Program-made: the position numbers and the translations under genes
The notes under the pieces: generated by a model
The model's database searches: none
Told to the model about the DNA's origin: nothing
Seen by the model: the letters and a program-made list of their open reading frames with translations, nothing else
In this document: positions 10,001 to 15,299 of the stretch, in pieces
How positions within the stretch are numbered: the stretch's first letter is position 1
Layout: every line of letters starts with the position of its first letter
Assembly (NCBI GenBank): GCA_002299785.1
Contig: DBNL01000056.1
Location: 1-29,732 of the forward strand
Origin: Verrucomicrobia bacterium UBA673
Lineage (GTDB): Bacteria; Verrucomicrobiota; Verrucomicrobiia; Limisphaerales; UBA1096
DNA: 29,732 nucleotides
Direction of reading: 5' to 3'

Positions 10001-10425
10001 CCCTTGCCCGCTTCCCGACCCTCGATACCCCCGGCGCTCCCAACCGCCTCGACTTAAATCTCAATGGCCTGCCGGACGACTGGGAGAGCACACACGGCCT
10101 GGCCCCCGACGACGCCCTGCTCGATCCCGATGGCGATGGCCTGACCAATCTTGCGGAATATTTTTCGGGCACCGACCCCGCGAACGCCGCGAGCCACCTC
10201 GCCTTGGAATCGATCACCGTCAACGGCGTCACCACCCTCGTCGAGTTCATGGCACAGGCCGGGGTCGCCTACCGACTGCAGGCCCGAGACGACTTGGCCA
10301 AAGGCAAGTGGAGCACCATCGGCCGGCTAGAACCGAGACCGACCTCCGGCCTCGTCAGACTCTCCGAGTTCCTGCCCAGTTCGCAGCAAACCCGCTACTA
10401 TCGCATTGAGGTTCGCGAGCCATGA
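4087..10425 (+). CDS. Giant secreted LTD-CotH-beta-helix-LTD protein
   Basis: 2112 residues. The signal peptide hydrophobic core is about residues 26-41 (AVLATAGWIAAWPLFA). The mature protein opens with LTD1 at about 42-215. A CotH-like region follows at about 340-690, with the glycine/Arg motif IRNRGNGSR (393-401), INLNAQHPH, and the acidic motif APYDLDTILG (603-612). A beta-helix lies at about 823-1150. Then come LTD2 (about 1251), LTD3 (about 1388), a jelly-roll-like module (about 1533-1690, also found in the preceding gene), LTD4 (about 1704), LTD5 (about 1852), a calcium hinge (about 1990-2040) and the shared C-terminus ending RYYRIEVREP. CotH of Bacillus spore coats is a Fam20C-like secreted protein kinase; kinase activity here is inference, and the Lys expected after the glycine motif appears to be Asn. 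No clear Shine-Dalgarno precedes the ATG, and TTG at 4138 is an alternative start. The stop abuts the stop of the convergent hydrolase. Confidence 0.85.
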   Translation: MEIFYQTKLGTGLHAVPLNTRLAKRAVLATAGWIAAWPLFAGVVINEIHYHPTSEDVREEFVELHNTGDQAVNLENWSLRRGVRFKFPKVTVPPHGYLVVAADAAVFAAKHPGVQPIVGGWDGVLSNRGETLRLENANGKTIDSVSYADEGEWAVRQRGLPHYKHLGWDWLAEHDGGGKSLELVNPGLSNKHGQNWAASTVEEGTPGEANSVFDSDTAPMILEVRHSPVVPQSSSRVHITARLVDEQKTGLTADLFYRPDSAKDYQVVSLLDDGAHGDGLAGDGLFGQSIPAFPDGTVVEFYIRARDAQNHSRTYPAVSVPEDTTRANLLYQVDDSTANDSLPFYRIIMTQTEMDYFLKMVNNSTGRFSDARMNATFVSRMSGKQEIRYLADIRNRGNGSRWKTPNNFRVDFPSDAPWHDVEKINLNAQHPHIQLLGSALCQQAGVMMARSRLVRVRLNGADSAVAGYPMYGMYAHNDVVDSDFADFHNLGPVNIYRTVRTGTMEADFAYLGENTDPYRHVYFKETNAAEDDWRDLIQLCQLLTETPDDEFVASVEESLDVDNWLRFFAINTFFDNRETGLGNGIGDDFIHFRDLSSNRHVLAPYDLDTILGRGDTAGDPTAGLFRAAKPANVSGHLTQPAQVARFLKHPAFVQRYFAELQRQADTVFSEDQFSAFVEHVLGGLADESEIQRLKSFAAARREFILSEIPEALTLSTALPVKLGLRISETPWVALEGRANALATSSVTVNGIPAVWSAWEARWTADAVALQPGLNHLSVRAFDASHAELDHLEFTVWHETGAHQSVNANITTDTVLSAADGPWFFPGKTIVQKKAALSIEAGTMVYFGEGAQLEVRGRLTISGDPDRLATLTTPPGSSHRWNGIRWIDSTQPNRLAHVNISSVASDTAAVQAESSRLELSNVAFRDLLGTAIEFSNSALVTSACSFEASTIEAGTAVPIVTGSGLAGDDHVVFRGNHFPATDRAAPVFVFDGQGQLGAWLELRGNRFWGGPREAVELSGCNSFLWENRFQNFRHPESPAKRTATVSISGTSAGARTSAVLARNHLGQADVAVRLVGRVSLEAHNNRFSECAISVAEFIEFPDDGRNDWMNNLFDRCTALFLPDTTGDVTHGLFAQTPFQPGEGNIEAIPAAAAGMGLLGGDIGPVGGRLLLAGAPVSPTPNRDKAITVWGPGLSHYRHRVDGSEFGAPKPIAEPLLLSIAAEGQHTLEIIGRDAAGEWMSLPHVMTWEVSGEASPLLISEVMAVGGDWVEIRNRSHFSVNLSGMSLTDDPDSPAKFVFPEGAELDAGELLVVAAENREAPGWSLGFSLGDSGESVVLFDLPARGGRLLDAVVFGPQIPSHSIARLPGGWALASPTPGKPNRPTPIGTSSALRINEWLAKGAGPGNDDFVELFNNSPLPVALRDLSLTDRPLWQTSHQLFPPLSFISAGKALAFQASVGVQRLGFQLSSDQGLIALFDADGELIDQVWYAPQMPGSSMGRMPDGADAIEALLLPSPGSLNPKKSVINPVPTELTLIEMASQWSYHQAADAPTAAWLEPGFDDAAWPSGKALLAKESSPMPVPLNTPLALGPRTFYFRTRFEWNGEAPLTRLQLWAVVDDGAILYLNGKEALRLGMPPDIAPHHEMLASRNIINATLEGPFTIDTALLKPGENLLAAEVHQVSGNSSDIVFGLRLEAKTASAGGAPGLVISELLADNRSFMSARGGYHDWVELYNPHPVPINLSGMGLSDSSDSPHRFVFPEGSVIASGGYAVVECNSDTPASAANTGFGLKASGDAIYLHDAQARGGMLLDGIVFGFQSPDLALGRNLLAAGVWSPGEPTPGAANKPLSTGDPAQLRINEWMANPQKGDDWFELHNPTGQPIALGGFFLSDDSTKPTIHRLPAHCFIGGGYFAFQKIIADARARRGADHTSFKLRASGESIALSDPDGRLIDEVAFSRQSQAVSEGRFPDGADTLARFPTLDTPGAPNRLDLNLNGLPDDWESTHGLAPDDALLDPDGDGLTNLAEYFSGTDPANAASHLALESITVNGVTTLVEFMAQAGVAYRLQARDDLAKGKWSTIGRLEPRPTSGLVRLSEFLPSSQQTRYYRIEVREP
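4147..4160. repeat. Iterated palindrome, 14-bp copy
   Basis: CGCTTGGCCAAGCG, perfect, read as R-L-A-K-R in the basic n-region of the signal peptide. A half-site (CGCTTGGCC) follows at 4191-4199. Confidence 0.8.
8766..8785. repeat. Iterated palindrome, longest (20-bp) copy
   Basis: TGCCGCTTGGCCAAGCGGCA is a perfect 20-base palindrome within the jelly-roll-like module of the giant CotH protein, read as A-W-P-S-G. This is a different reading frame from most other copies. Confidence 0.8.
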
Positions 10426-11337
10426 TCAACGGTCGCGCAGCAGCCACATCTTCAGTGTACGGCTGACAAGCGCCGGCTTGTCGTGATGCACAAAATGGCC
10501 CGCGCCCGGGATCGTCACCAGCGTCAGGTCGCCGTCGAGCCATTCCCACGTGCGGTTGAGCGCGCCGTGCAACAGCGCCTTGTCGTCTAAACCGTGAATG
10601 AGCAGGACCGGCACTTTCAGTCGCACCGGATCCGACATATCCTCCTCGTACGGCGGTCGCGGGTAGTTGCGCTTGTAATAATTCAACATCGCCTCGAAGT
10701 CGGAACGCTTCATCGCCTCGATGTATTTTGCGCGCTTGGCCTCGCCCTTCACCCAGCCGGCCAAGCGCTCTGCAGTCAGCAGCTTGTGCGCGCCCGGCAG
10801 TTGAAAAGCCCGCGCGTACTGGCTGTTGCGCTGCTGGTCGGGGTTGTTAGCCAGTTCGCGGTTCAGCCCTTTCGGGTGTGGCAAGTTCAGCACGGCCAGG
10901 CGGTCAGTCATCTCCGGTTTGCTCATGGCAAAGCTCCACGCCACCATGCCGCCCCAGTCGTGCCCGACGATCACCGCCTTCTTTTCGCCCATGTCGCGGA
11001 TCACGGCGGCGACGTCGGAAACCAGTTTTGGGATGGCGTAATTCTCGAGGCCCTTCGGCTTGCCGCTGCGGTTGTAGCCGCGTTGGTCGATCGCCGCCAC
11101 GCGATGGGTCGATTGCAGCGCCTTGATTTGTTCGTTCCACGAATACCAAAAGTCAGGGAAGCCGTGGATCATCACGGCCAACGGCCCGGAGTCGCCTGCG
11201 GTGACGTAGTGGATTTTCACACCATCGTTGTCGGTGTAATGATGCGCAACCTCAGCATCCTCGGCACGAACTGCCCAAGCGACCGACAGAGTAACCACAA
11301 AAACGGCAGCCAAGCATCGATGGGTATTGAAATTCAT
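10426..11337 (-). CDS. Secreted alpha/beta hydrolase, epoxide hydrolase-like
   Basis: 303 residues from the ATG at 11337. I chose this over the in-frame TTG at 11376 because it gives a clean signal peptide (AAVFVVTLSVAWAVRA, cleavage before Glu26). The fold carries the epoxide hydrolase / haloalkane dehalogenase signature: oxyanion motif HGFPDFWYSW (58-67), GYNRSGKP (87-94), and nucleophile elbow GHDWGG (125-130) with Asp127 as nucleophile rather than Ser. An acidic pair in HGLDDKAL (251-252) and His281 in AGHFVHHD complete the likely triad. The lid has NYYKRNY near 219-225, where family members place substrate-activating tyrosines. Expected chemistry is hydrolysis of an epoxide (or a carbon-halogen bond) through an alkyl-enzyme ester, in the periplasm. 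The substrate cannot be told. It is GC-rich like the surrounding plus-strand genes. Its stop codon directly abuts the stop of the converging giant gene. Confidence 0.9.
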   Translation of the reverse strand: MNFNTHRCLAAVFVVTLSVAWAVRAEDAEVAHHYTDNDGVKIHYVTAGDSGPLAVMIHGFPDFWYSWNEQIKALQSTHRVAAIDQRGYNRSGKPKGLENYAIPKLVSDVAAVIRDMGEKKAVIVGHDWGGMVAWSFAMSKPEMTDRLAVLNLPHPKGLNRELANNPDQQRNSQYARAFQLPGAHKLLTAERLAGWVKGEAKRAKYIEAMKRSDFEAMLNYYKRNYPRPPYEEDMSDPVRLKVPVLLIHGLDDKALLHGALNRTWEWLDGDLTLVTIPGAGHFVHHDKPALVSRTLKMWLLRDR

Positions 11338-11489
11338 GAGAACAGGCAGGCTGGAGGGAGGAGGAAATTTGGTCAAGGAATTGGTTCCGCTTGAACCATG
11401 ATTTCAAACCAAGCACTTAGCCAAGGGGCGTTTATATCCCTTCAGCTATTCTGTGCGGTGTTGCTTAGTGGGGTATATTCACTTGATTC

Positions 11490-12167
11490 TCAGTCAATCG
11501 TGATCAGTGAATCGGACAGTTCGTTTGCGTCGGTTTTTGCCCTCGGAAGAACCGGCTCAAGTTTGTCACCGGTCGATTGTATCGTATCAACCAACGCCTG
11601 GGTGATATCCTCTTTGATGAACCGTGTCAGTGTTTCACAAAGTTCATCAATTCCCTCTTGTCCGAGTTTTTCAACCACAGTTTTATCACCCAAAACAACA
11701 GCCAATCGTTCATACAATGAGATGTAGATTAAAACACCCGTGCCGCCGGAAGTGTGATGAATGGAGGAGTCAAAATAGACCTGGCATGCCCTAGTTTCGA
11801 CTTCCTCCTTCATTTGACGTTTGGGTGTAAAGAGCCGTCGAAGCCAGAATAACCTTGAGGCCAAACATACCCCCACAATGAACCCGACGATCATGGAAAC
11901 AAATAACAGGAGAATCTCCATCACTCTGGGCGTACCACCCCAAGCTCCGGTTTCATGCGCGGCTGGAGAGGGAAACTGCCACCAGATTACTGCAACAACA
12001 ATAAGCCCAACAAACAACCCCACGATATCTTCTGCCCGGTCATACCTGCCGGATGAGGTGGCCACAACGGGTACAATTTCTGCTGAGGTCCTTTTTTCCG
12101 CTTGGGCAACAGCATCGTCAACGCGCTTGCGTTCCTGGTCATTGAAAATTTGGCTGGCGAGTTTCAT
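11490..12167 (-). CDS. TPM-domain membrane protein (second of pair)
   Basis: 225 residues from the ATG at 12167, about 20 bases after the stop of the upstream TPM gene. An earlier in-frame start at 12266 would overlap that gene and lacks family similarity. The TPM domain starts at once (FNDQERKRVDDAVAQAEKRTSAEIVPVV, residues 8-35). It is interrupted by two transmembrane segments (about 48-66 and 84-106) and resumes with the VLIYISLYERLAVVLGDK strand. TPM domains (YgcG family, linked to TLP18.3 and Psb32 of plants) are reported as phosphatase-like or chaperone-like membrane proteins; function in bacteria is poorly defined. It is almost certainly cotranscribed with the gene before it. The gene is lower in GC than the flanking genes. 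Confidence 0.8.
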   Translation of the reverse strand: MKLASQIFNDQERKRVDDAVAQAEKRTSAEIVPVVATSSGRYDRAEDIVGLFVGLIVVAVIWWQFPSPAAHETGAWGGTPRVMEILLLFVSMIVGFIVGVCLASRLFWLRRLFTPKRQMKEEVETRACQVYFDSSIHHTSGGTGVLIYISLYERLAVVLGDKTVVEKLGQEGIDELCETLTRFIKEDITQALVDTIQSTGDKLEPVLPRAKTDANELSDSLITID

Positions 12168-12186
12168 TGCTAAATTTTTTAAGTGA

Positions 12187-12978
12187 TTACCATGAACCGG
12201 TGGCCCCTCCACCTCCTGAAAAGCCGCCTCCAAAAGATCCTCCACTGGAGCCGCTACTGCCGCCACTTCGGGCCATTGTGAGCAGTATGAACCCGATTAA
12301 CCCGAACACGGCTGCCCATAATACCCACGCCCAACCCCCTGAGCCATTGCGACAGAGCGAGACAGCTGTGAAAATGGCCAGGCCAATGGCAGCCAAAACA
12401 ACCGGATAGAACCAGGTCGGTTTCGGGGGGCTTGGCAGAGACTTGCCCCGAGCCATTGCATCAAGCGATCTCACCCCGGCAAAAATCCCCTCTGAAAATC
12501 TTCTACCCTTAAAGTTCGGAATGATCTGATCGGACATAATCTCACTGCACAAATCATCCTTTTCCCTCCCCCAGCCGGCTCCAAGTTCTATCCGCGCTTT
12601 TCTGTCTCCCTCCGAGACCAGCAGAAGAATACCGGTATTCCATTCTGATTTACCCAGAGTCTTGTGCCCGATACCCCATTGATCAAACAGGAGGCGGGCA
12701 AAGGTTTCTATACGGAGATCACCCCCGCCATGTGCGTCCATTGAACTGATAGTGACGACCAGTATCGGCGTTGCCTTATCCTTGAGAACCGCCCCGGCTA
12801 TTTTTTTAATCTCTGCCTCATTGGCACTGGAAATCATTCCCGCAAGGTCCCGGACAAATTCATTCGGCCCCGGTCGGTCCAGATCAATCCTAAGGGCAAA
12901 GGCAGTTTCCGCTTTAAATGCAAGCAGGCCGGTGGCGGCAAGGACGAAAGCCGTGATCTTGGATTTAAAATAGTTCAT
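12187..12978 (-). CDS. TPM-domain protein with Gly-rich tail (YgcG-like)
   Basis: 263 residues. The signal peptide is about residues 1-28 (AFVLAATGLLAF, cleavage after AFA). The TPM domain covers about 32-165, with VRDLAGMISSANEAEIKK, the LVVTISSMDAHGGG strand, and GIGHKTLGKSEWNTGILLLV. Two membrane segments follow (about 184-204 and 213-232). The protein ends in a Gly/Ser-rich tail finishing in Trp, a hallmark of this family. The domain faces the periplasm. These proteins usually sit beside LemA genes; none is seen in this window. The start is the first ATG; no Shine-Dalgarno is evident, but a promoter-like TATAAT lies 25-30 bases upstream. Confidence 0.85.
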   Translation of the reverse strand: MNYFKSKITAFVLAATGLLAFKAETAFALRIDLDRPGPNEFVRDLAGMISSANEAEIKKIAGAVLKDKATPILVVTISSMDAHGGGDLRIETFARLLFDQWGIGHKTLGKSEWNTGILLLVSEGDRKARIELGAGWGREKDDLCSEIMSDQIIPNFKGRRFSEGIFAGVRSLDAMARGKSLPSPPKPTWFYPVVLAAIGLAIFTAVSLCRNGSGGWAWVLWAAVFGLIGFILLTMARSGGSSGSSGGSFGGGFSGGGGATGSW

Positions 12979-13002
12979 AGAATGTATGATAAATCTATAT
13001 CT

Positions 13003-13032
13003 ATTATACTTTCAAGTTAAACTTTTAAGCAA
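13003..13032 (-). promoter_or_regulatory. Possible sigma-70 promoter for the TPM pair
   Basis: On the minus strand, TATAAT (13008-13003) is a perfect -10 hexamer. TTGCTT (13032-13027) lies 18 bases upstream as a weak -35. It lies in the 151-base AT-rich gap between the esterase stop and the first TPM gene. In AT-rich DNA a chance match is quite possible. Confidence 0.35.
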
Positions 13033-13129
13033 TCTAATCTTGATCAAAGCACCCGTTTGTTTACCCCTTAAATCCATTACCGCCACTCGGTGGAATTATT
13101 TCAGTGCGTTCATCTGCTCATTCCAGGGA

Positions 13130-14158
13130 TTATGACTTCTTCTTGTTCAACAGCCACTGGATGATGAGTTCCCGTGCCTCGCCCGAGGGTCGGGTTACAT
13201 GCGAACCATCGACAACTTCCCATAGTTCGGTTGTGACGCTACCATCCTTATTTACAAAGCGAGTCACTGTGGTTTCCTTTCCGGGCACTTTCTTGGTCAA
13301 ATCAATTTTGTCATCCTTTGCATCCACTTCACGGTCGCATTGGTTGAACTGTTTCCAATTATTGAAATTTTCCTCGGCACCCGGATAGGAGGTGTTCAAG
13401 CTCCGAGTTGTGCCTCCGTTCCATTTAATCGTGCTATCCTTGGTGCCGTGGATATGCAGCACACTGACTGGTTTTTTCGGTTTGCTTGGCCAGACTTTGT
13501 AACCCACCCCCGCAAAGGGAACAATCGCCGTAATCAAGTCAGAGTGATCGTGTGCCATACGATAACTCATGAACCCGCCATTGGACAAACCGGTCACATA
13601 AATCCTGTTCCGGTCTATGCTGTACTTCTTCACTGCCGCTTCAATCAAGCCTCGCAGATACTTCGAGTCATCAACCTTGCCTCGCCAGTCGCAACAGGCT
13701 TCTGTTGCATTCCAACTCCGATCAATGGCATCAGGCGCGCAGTAGATAAAGCCATGCTTTTCAGCAAGGTCCTCCAATGGAAAAAATCTCAACTGACCTC
13801 TGGAGCTTGATCCGTAACCATGGAGGCTGAGTATAAAAGGGTACTGCTTTTTTGGATCATAATCTTTCGGAACCTCAATTTTGTCGTCCCGTTTTTTTTC
13901 TCCCACTGGTCTAGAGGAACGCGACTCGATATACCTGCGCAACGCTTCGCGCTCCTCCTCGTTTAGATCGCCATCCTTGTTCCTATCAAACGCCTTCATG
14001 ATGCGAACGCGCCTATCTTTGCTGGAAGAATCCCGTTCACGAGCCTCCTTGCTCGCTTCCACATTGTCCGTTTTTTTCGATTCCTGAGCCAGAACTCCGC
14101 CAAGACTCCAAGCCATAACTGCCATAGCCGCAAGACTTCTCAGGTTTTCATTTTTCAT
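13130..14158 (-). CDS. Secreted PHB-depolymerase-family esterase with EF-hand
   Basis: 342 residues from the ATG at 14158. An ATG four codons upstream at 14170 is also possible; AGG within that region is suitably placed as a binding site for the second. The signal peptide is about residues 1-24 (LAAMAVMAWSLGGVLA). A canonical EF-hand calcium loop, DRNKDGDLNEEE, occupies residues 58-69. The catalytic domain resembles the LpqC / poly(3-hydroxybutyrate) depolymerase / feruloyl esterase group: SLHGYGSS oxyanion region (111-118), nucleophile Ser192 in GLSNGGFMSY, Asp241 in HIHGTKDSTI and His320 in DGSHVTRP. It probably hydrolyses ester bonds of a polymer or of acetylated/feruloylated sugars outside the cytoplasm; the exact substrate is unclear. 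GC is about 43-50 percent, well below the neighbouring genes. Confidence 0.85.
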   Translation of the reverse strand: MKNENLRSLAAMAVMAWSLGGVLAQESKKTDNVEASKEARERDSSSKDRRVRIMKAFDRNKDGDLNEEEREALRRYIESRSSRPVGEKKRDDKIEVPKDYDPKKQYPFILSLHGYGSSSRGQLRFFPLEDLAEKHGFIYCAPDAIDRSWNATEACCDWRGKVDDSKYLRGLIEAAVKKYSIDRNRIYVTGLSNGGFMSYRMAHDHSDLITAIVPFAGVGYKVWPSKPKKPVSVLHIHGTKDSTIKWNGGTTRSLNTSYPGAEENFNNWKQFNQCDREVDAKDDKIDLTKKVPGKETTVTRFVNKDGSVTTELWEVVDGSHVTRPSGEARELIIQWLLNKKKS

Positions 14159-14286
14159 CTTGTGCCTCATTGTGAATAACGCTCATATCGCAGTACAACA
14201 GATTAAGTCTAAAAGTTACTCTCGGTCAATTCGGTGTGGTTTATCATACAAGATGAGCCAAACTTGCAAAAGCTCTGCAGTCGGCG

Positions 14287-14290
14287 AGGA
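14287..14290 (+). promoter_or_regulatory. Ribosome binding site that favours the GTG start at 14301
   Basis: AGGA ends about ten bases before the GTG at 14301. The competing ATG at 14253 has no purine-rich site in front of it. The site thus supports the shorter form of the NHL lipoprotein. Confidence 0.45.
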
Positions 14291-14300
14291 TTGCTGCCAG

Positions 14301-15299
14301 GTGAACCGCTGCAGTAAAATCCACTCGCAACTCAGCCAAGCGATCGCGCTGGGCTGCGGCGTCCTGCTCACTAGCTGCGGGGCTGGACCAGACGGCGACA
14401 GAATTAATAGTGCGGTTTTCTCTGAGGTGCTCGTGATCGGCGCCCGGGGTAATGGGGCGGGCCTGTTCGTCAAGCCGCGCTCGGTGGTAGTCGATCGCGC
14501 CGACAATGTTTACGTCTGCGACATGACCGGGCGCATTCAGAAGTTCGACCCCGAAGGTAACTATCTACTGCAATGGCAGATGCCGGAGATCGAGCGCGGC
14601 CGACCCAAGGGCATGGCCCTCGATCACGAGGGCAATATCGTTGTTATCGAGCCGCATTACTCTCGGATCAACCACTTCACTCCAGAGGGCGAACTGGTGT
14701 CACAGTGGGGCCAGCATGGTCGGGAACGGGGCGAGTTGTCGTTCCCGCGATCAGTCGCGTTCGCGCCCGACGGCTCGGCGTTCGTCAGCGAGTTTCAGAT
14801 CGTTGAGCGCCTGCAAAAGTTCGGCTTGGCTCGCGAGTCGGTGCAAGTCGAGATTTGCGGCGCGGGCGACAAGCCAAGCGAGTTTAACCGAGCCGAGGGG
14901 CTGTCGCTAGACGCCACCGGCAAACTCTACGTCGCCGACTCGTGCAATCATCGCGTGCAGGTATTCGACGCCGATGGGACGTTCCTGCGCGAGCACGGCG
15001 GCCCCGGCGCGGCGAGCGGCGAGTTCAGTTACCCGTATGACGTACGCGTGGACGAGCAGGGGCGGCAGTACGTCTGCGAGTTCGGTAACAGCCGCGTGAC
15101 GGTGCTGGACACGGACGACCAAGTGCTGGAAATTATCGGCGGCGCGGGGAGTAGACCGGGGCAGTTCAACAACCCGTGGAGCCTCGCGCTCGACTCGCGC
15201 GGCAATCTTTACGTGGCCGATTCACAAAACCACCGCGTGCAAAAACTAATCCGCCGTGAACCGGTAGCGAAGTTTCAACTTTCGAGCTCCCCTAACTAA
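14301..15299 (+). CDS. NHL-repeat beta-propeller lipoprotein
   Basis: 332 residues from GTG 14301. That start puts the lipobox Cys at residue 26 (LLTSCGAG) behind a normal hydrophobic core; the upstream ATG at 14253 (or 14160) would give an implausibly long leader. The mature protein is six NHL repeats with the pattern 'GxFxxPxxVAxDxxGNxYVADxxNHRVQxFxxxG', clearest in LYVADSCNHRVQVF and LYVADSQNHRVQKL, so a six-bladed propeller is expected. NHL propellers bind proteins or other ligands and rarely catalyse. It would be anchored in the outer or inner membrane facing the periplasm or outside. The stop TAA is followed directly by the ATG of the VWA gene, so the two are translationally coupled. 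A degenerate copy of the iterated palindrome (CAGCCAAGCG) lies in the signal peptide. Confidence 0.85.
   Translation: MNRCSKIHSQLSQAIALGCGVLLTSCGAGPDGDRINSAVFSEVLVIGARGNGAGLFVKPRSVVVDRADNVYVCDMTGRIQKFDPEGNYLLQWQMPEIERGRPKGMALDHEGNIVVIEPHYSRINHFTPEGELVSQWGQHGRERGELSFPRSVAFAPDGSAFVSEFQIVERLQKFGLARESVQVEICGAGDKPSEFNRAEGLSLDATGKLYVADSCNHRVQVFDADGTFLREHGGPGAASGEFSYPYDVRVDEQGRQYVCEFGNSRVTVLDTDDQVLEIIGGAGSRPGQFNNPWSLALDSRGNLYVADSQNHRVQKLIRREPVAKFQLSSSPN

Noticed and set aside
10594..11394. Plus-strand open frame of 266 codons
   Set aside because: It is antisense to the epoxide-hydrolase-like gene, which has all catalytic motifs and a signal peptide. The plus-strand product has no motif.
11425..11444. 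Possible terminator hairpin (AAGGG ... CCCTT) after the second TPM gene
   Set aside because: The stem is only five pairs around a ten-base loop with no T-run in the transcribed direction, so it is not convincing.
13100..13114. Small inverted repeat (CCAC TCG GTGG-like) near the esterase stop
   Set aside because: Four-base stem without a T-tract; chance occurrence is likely.
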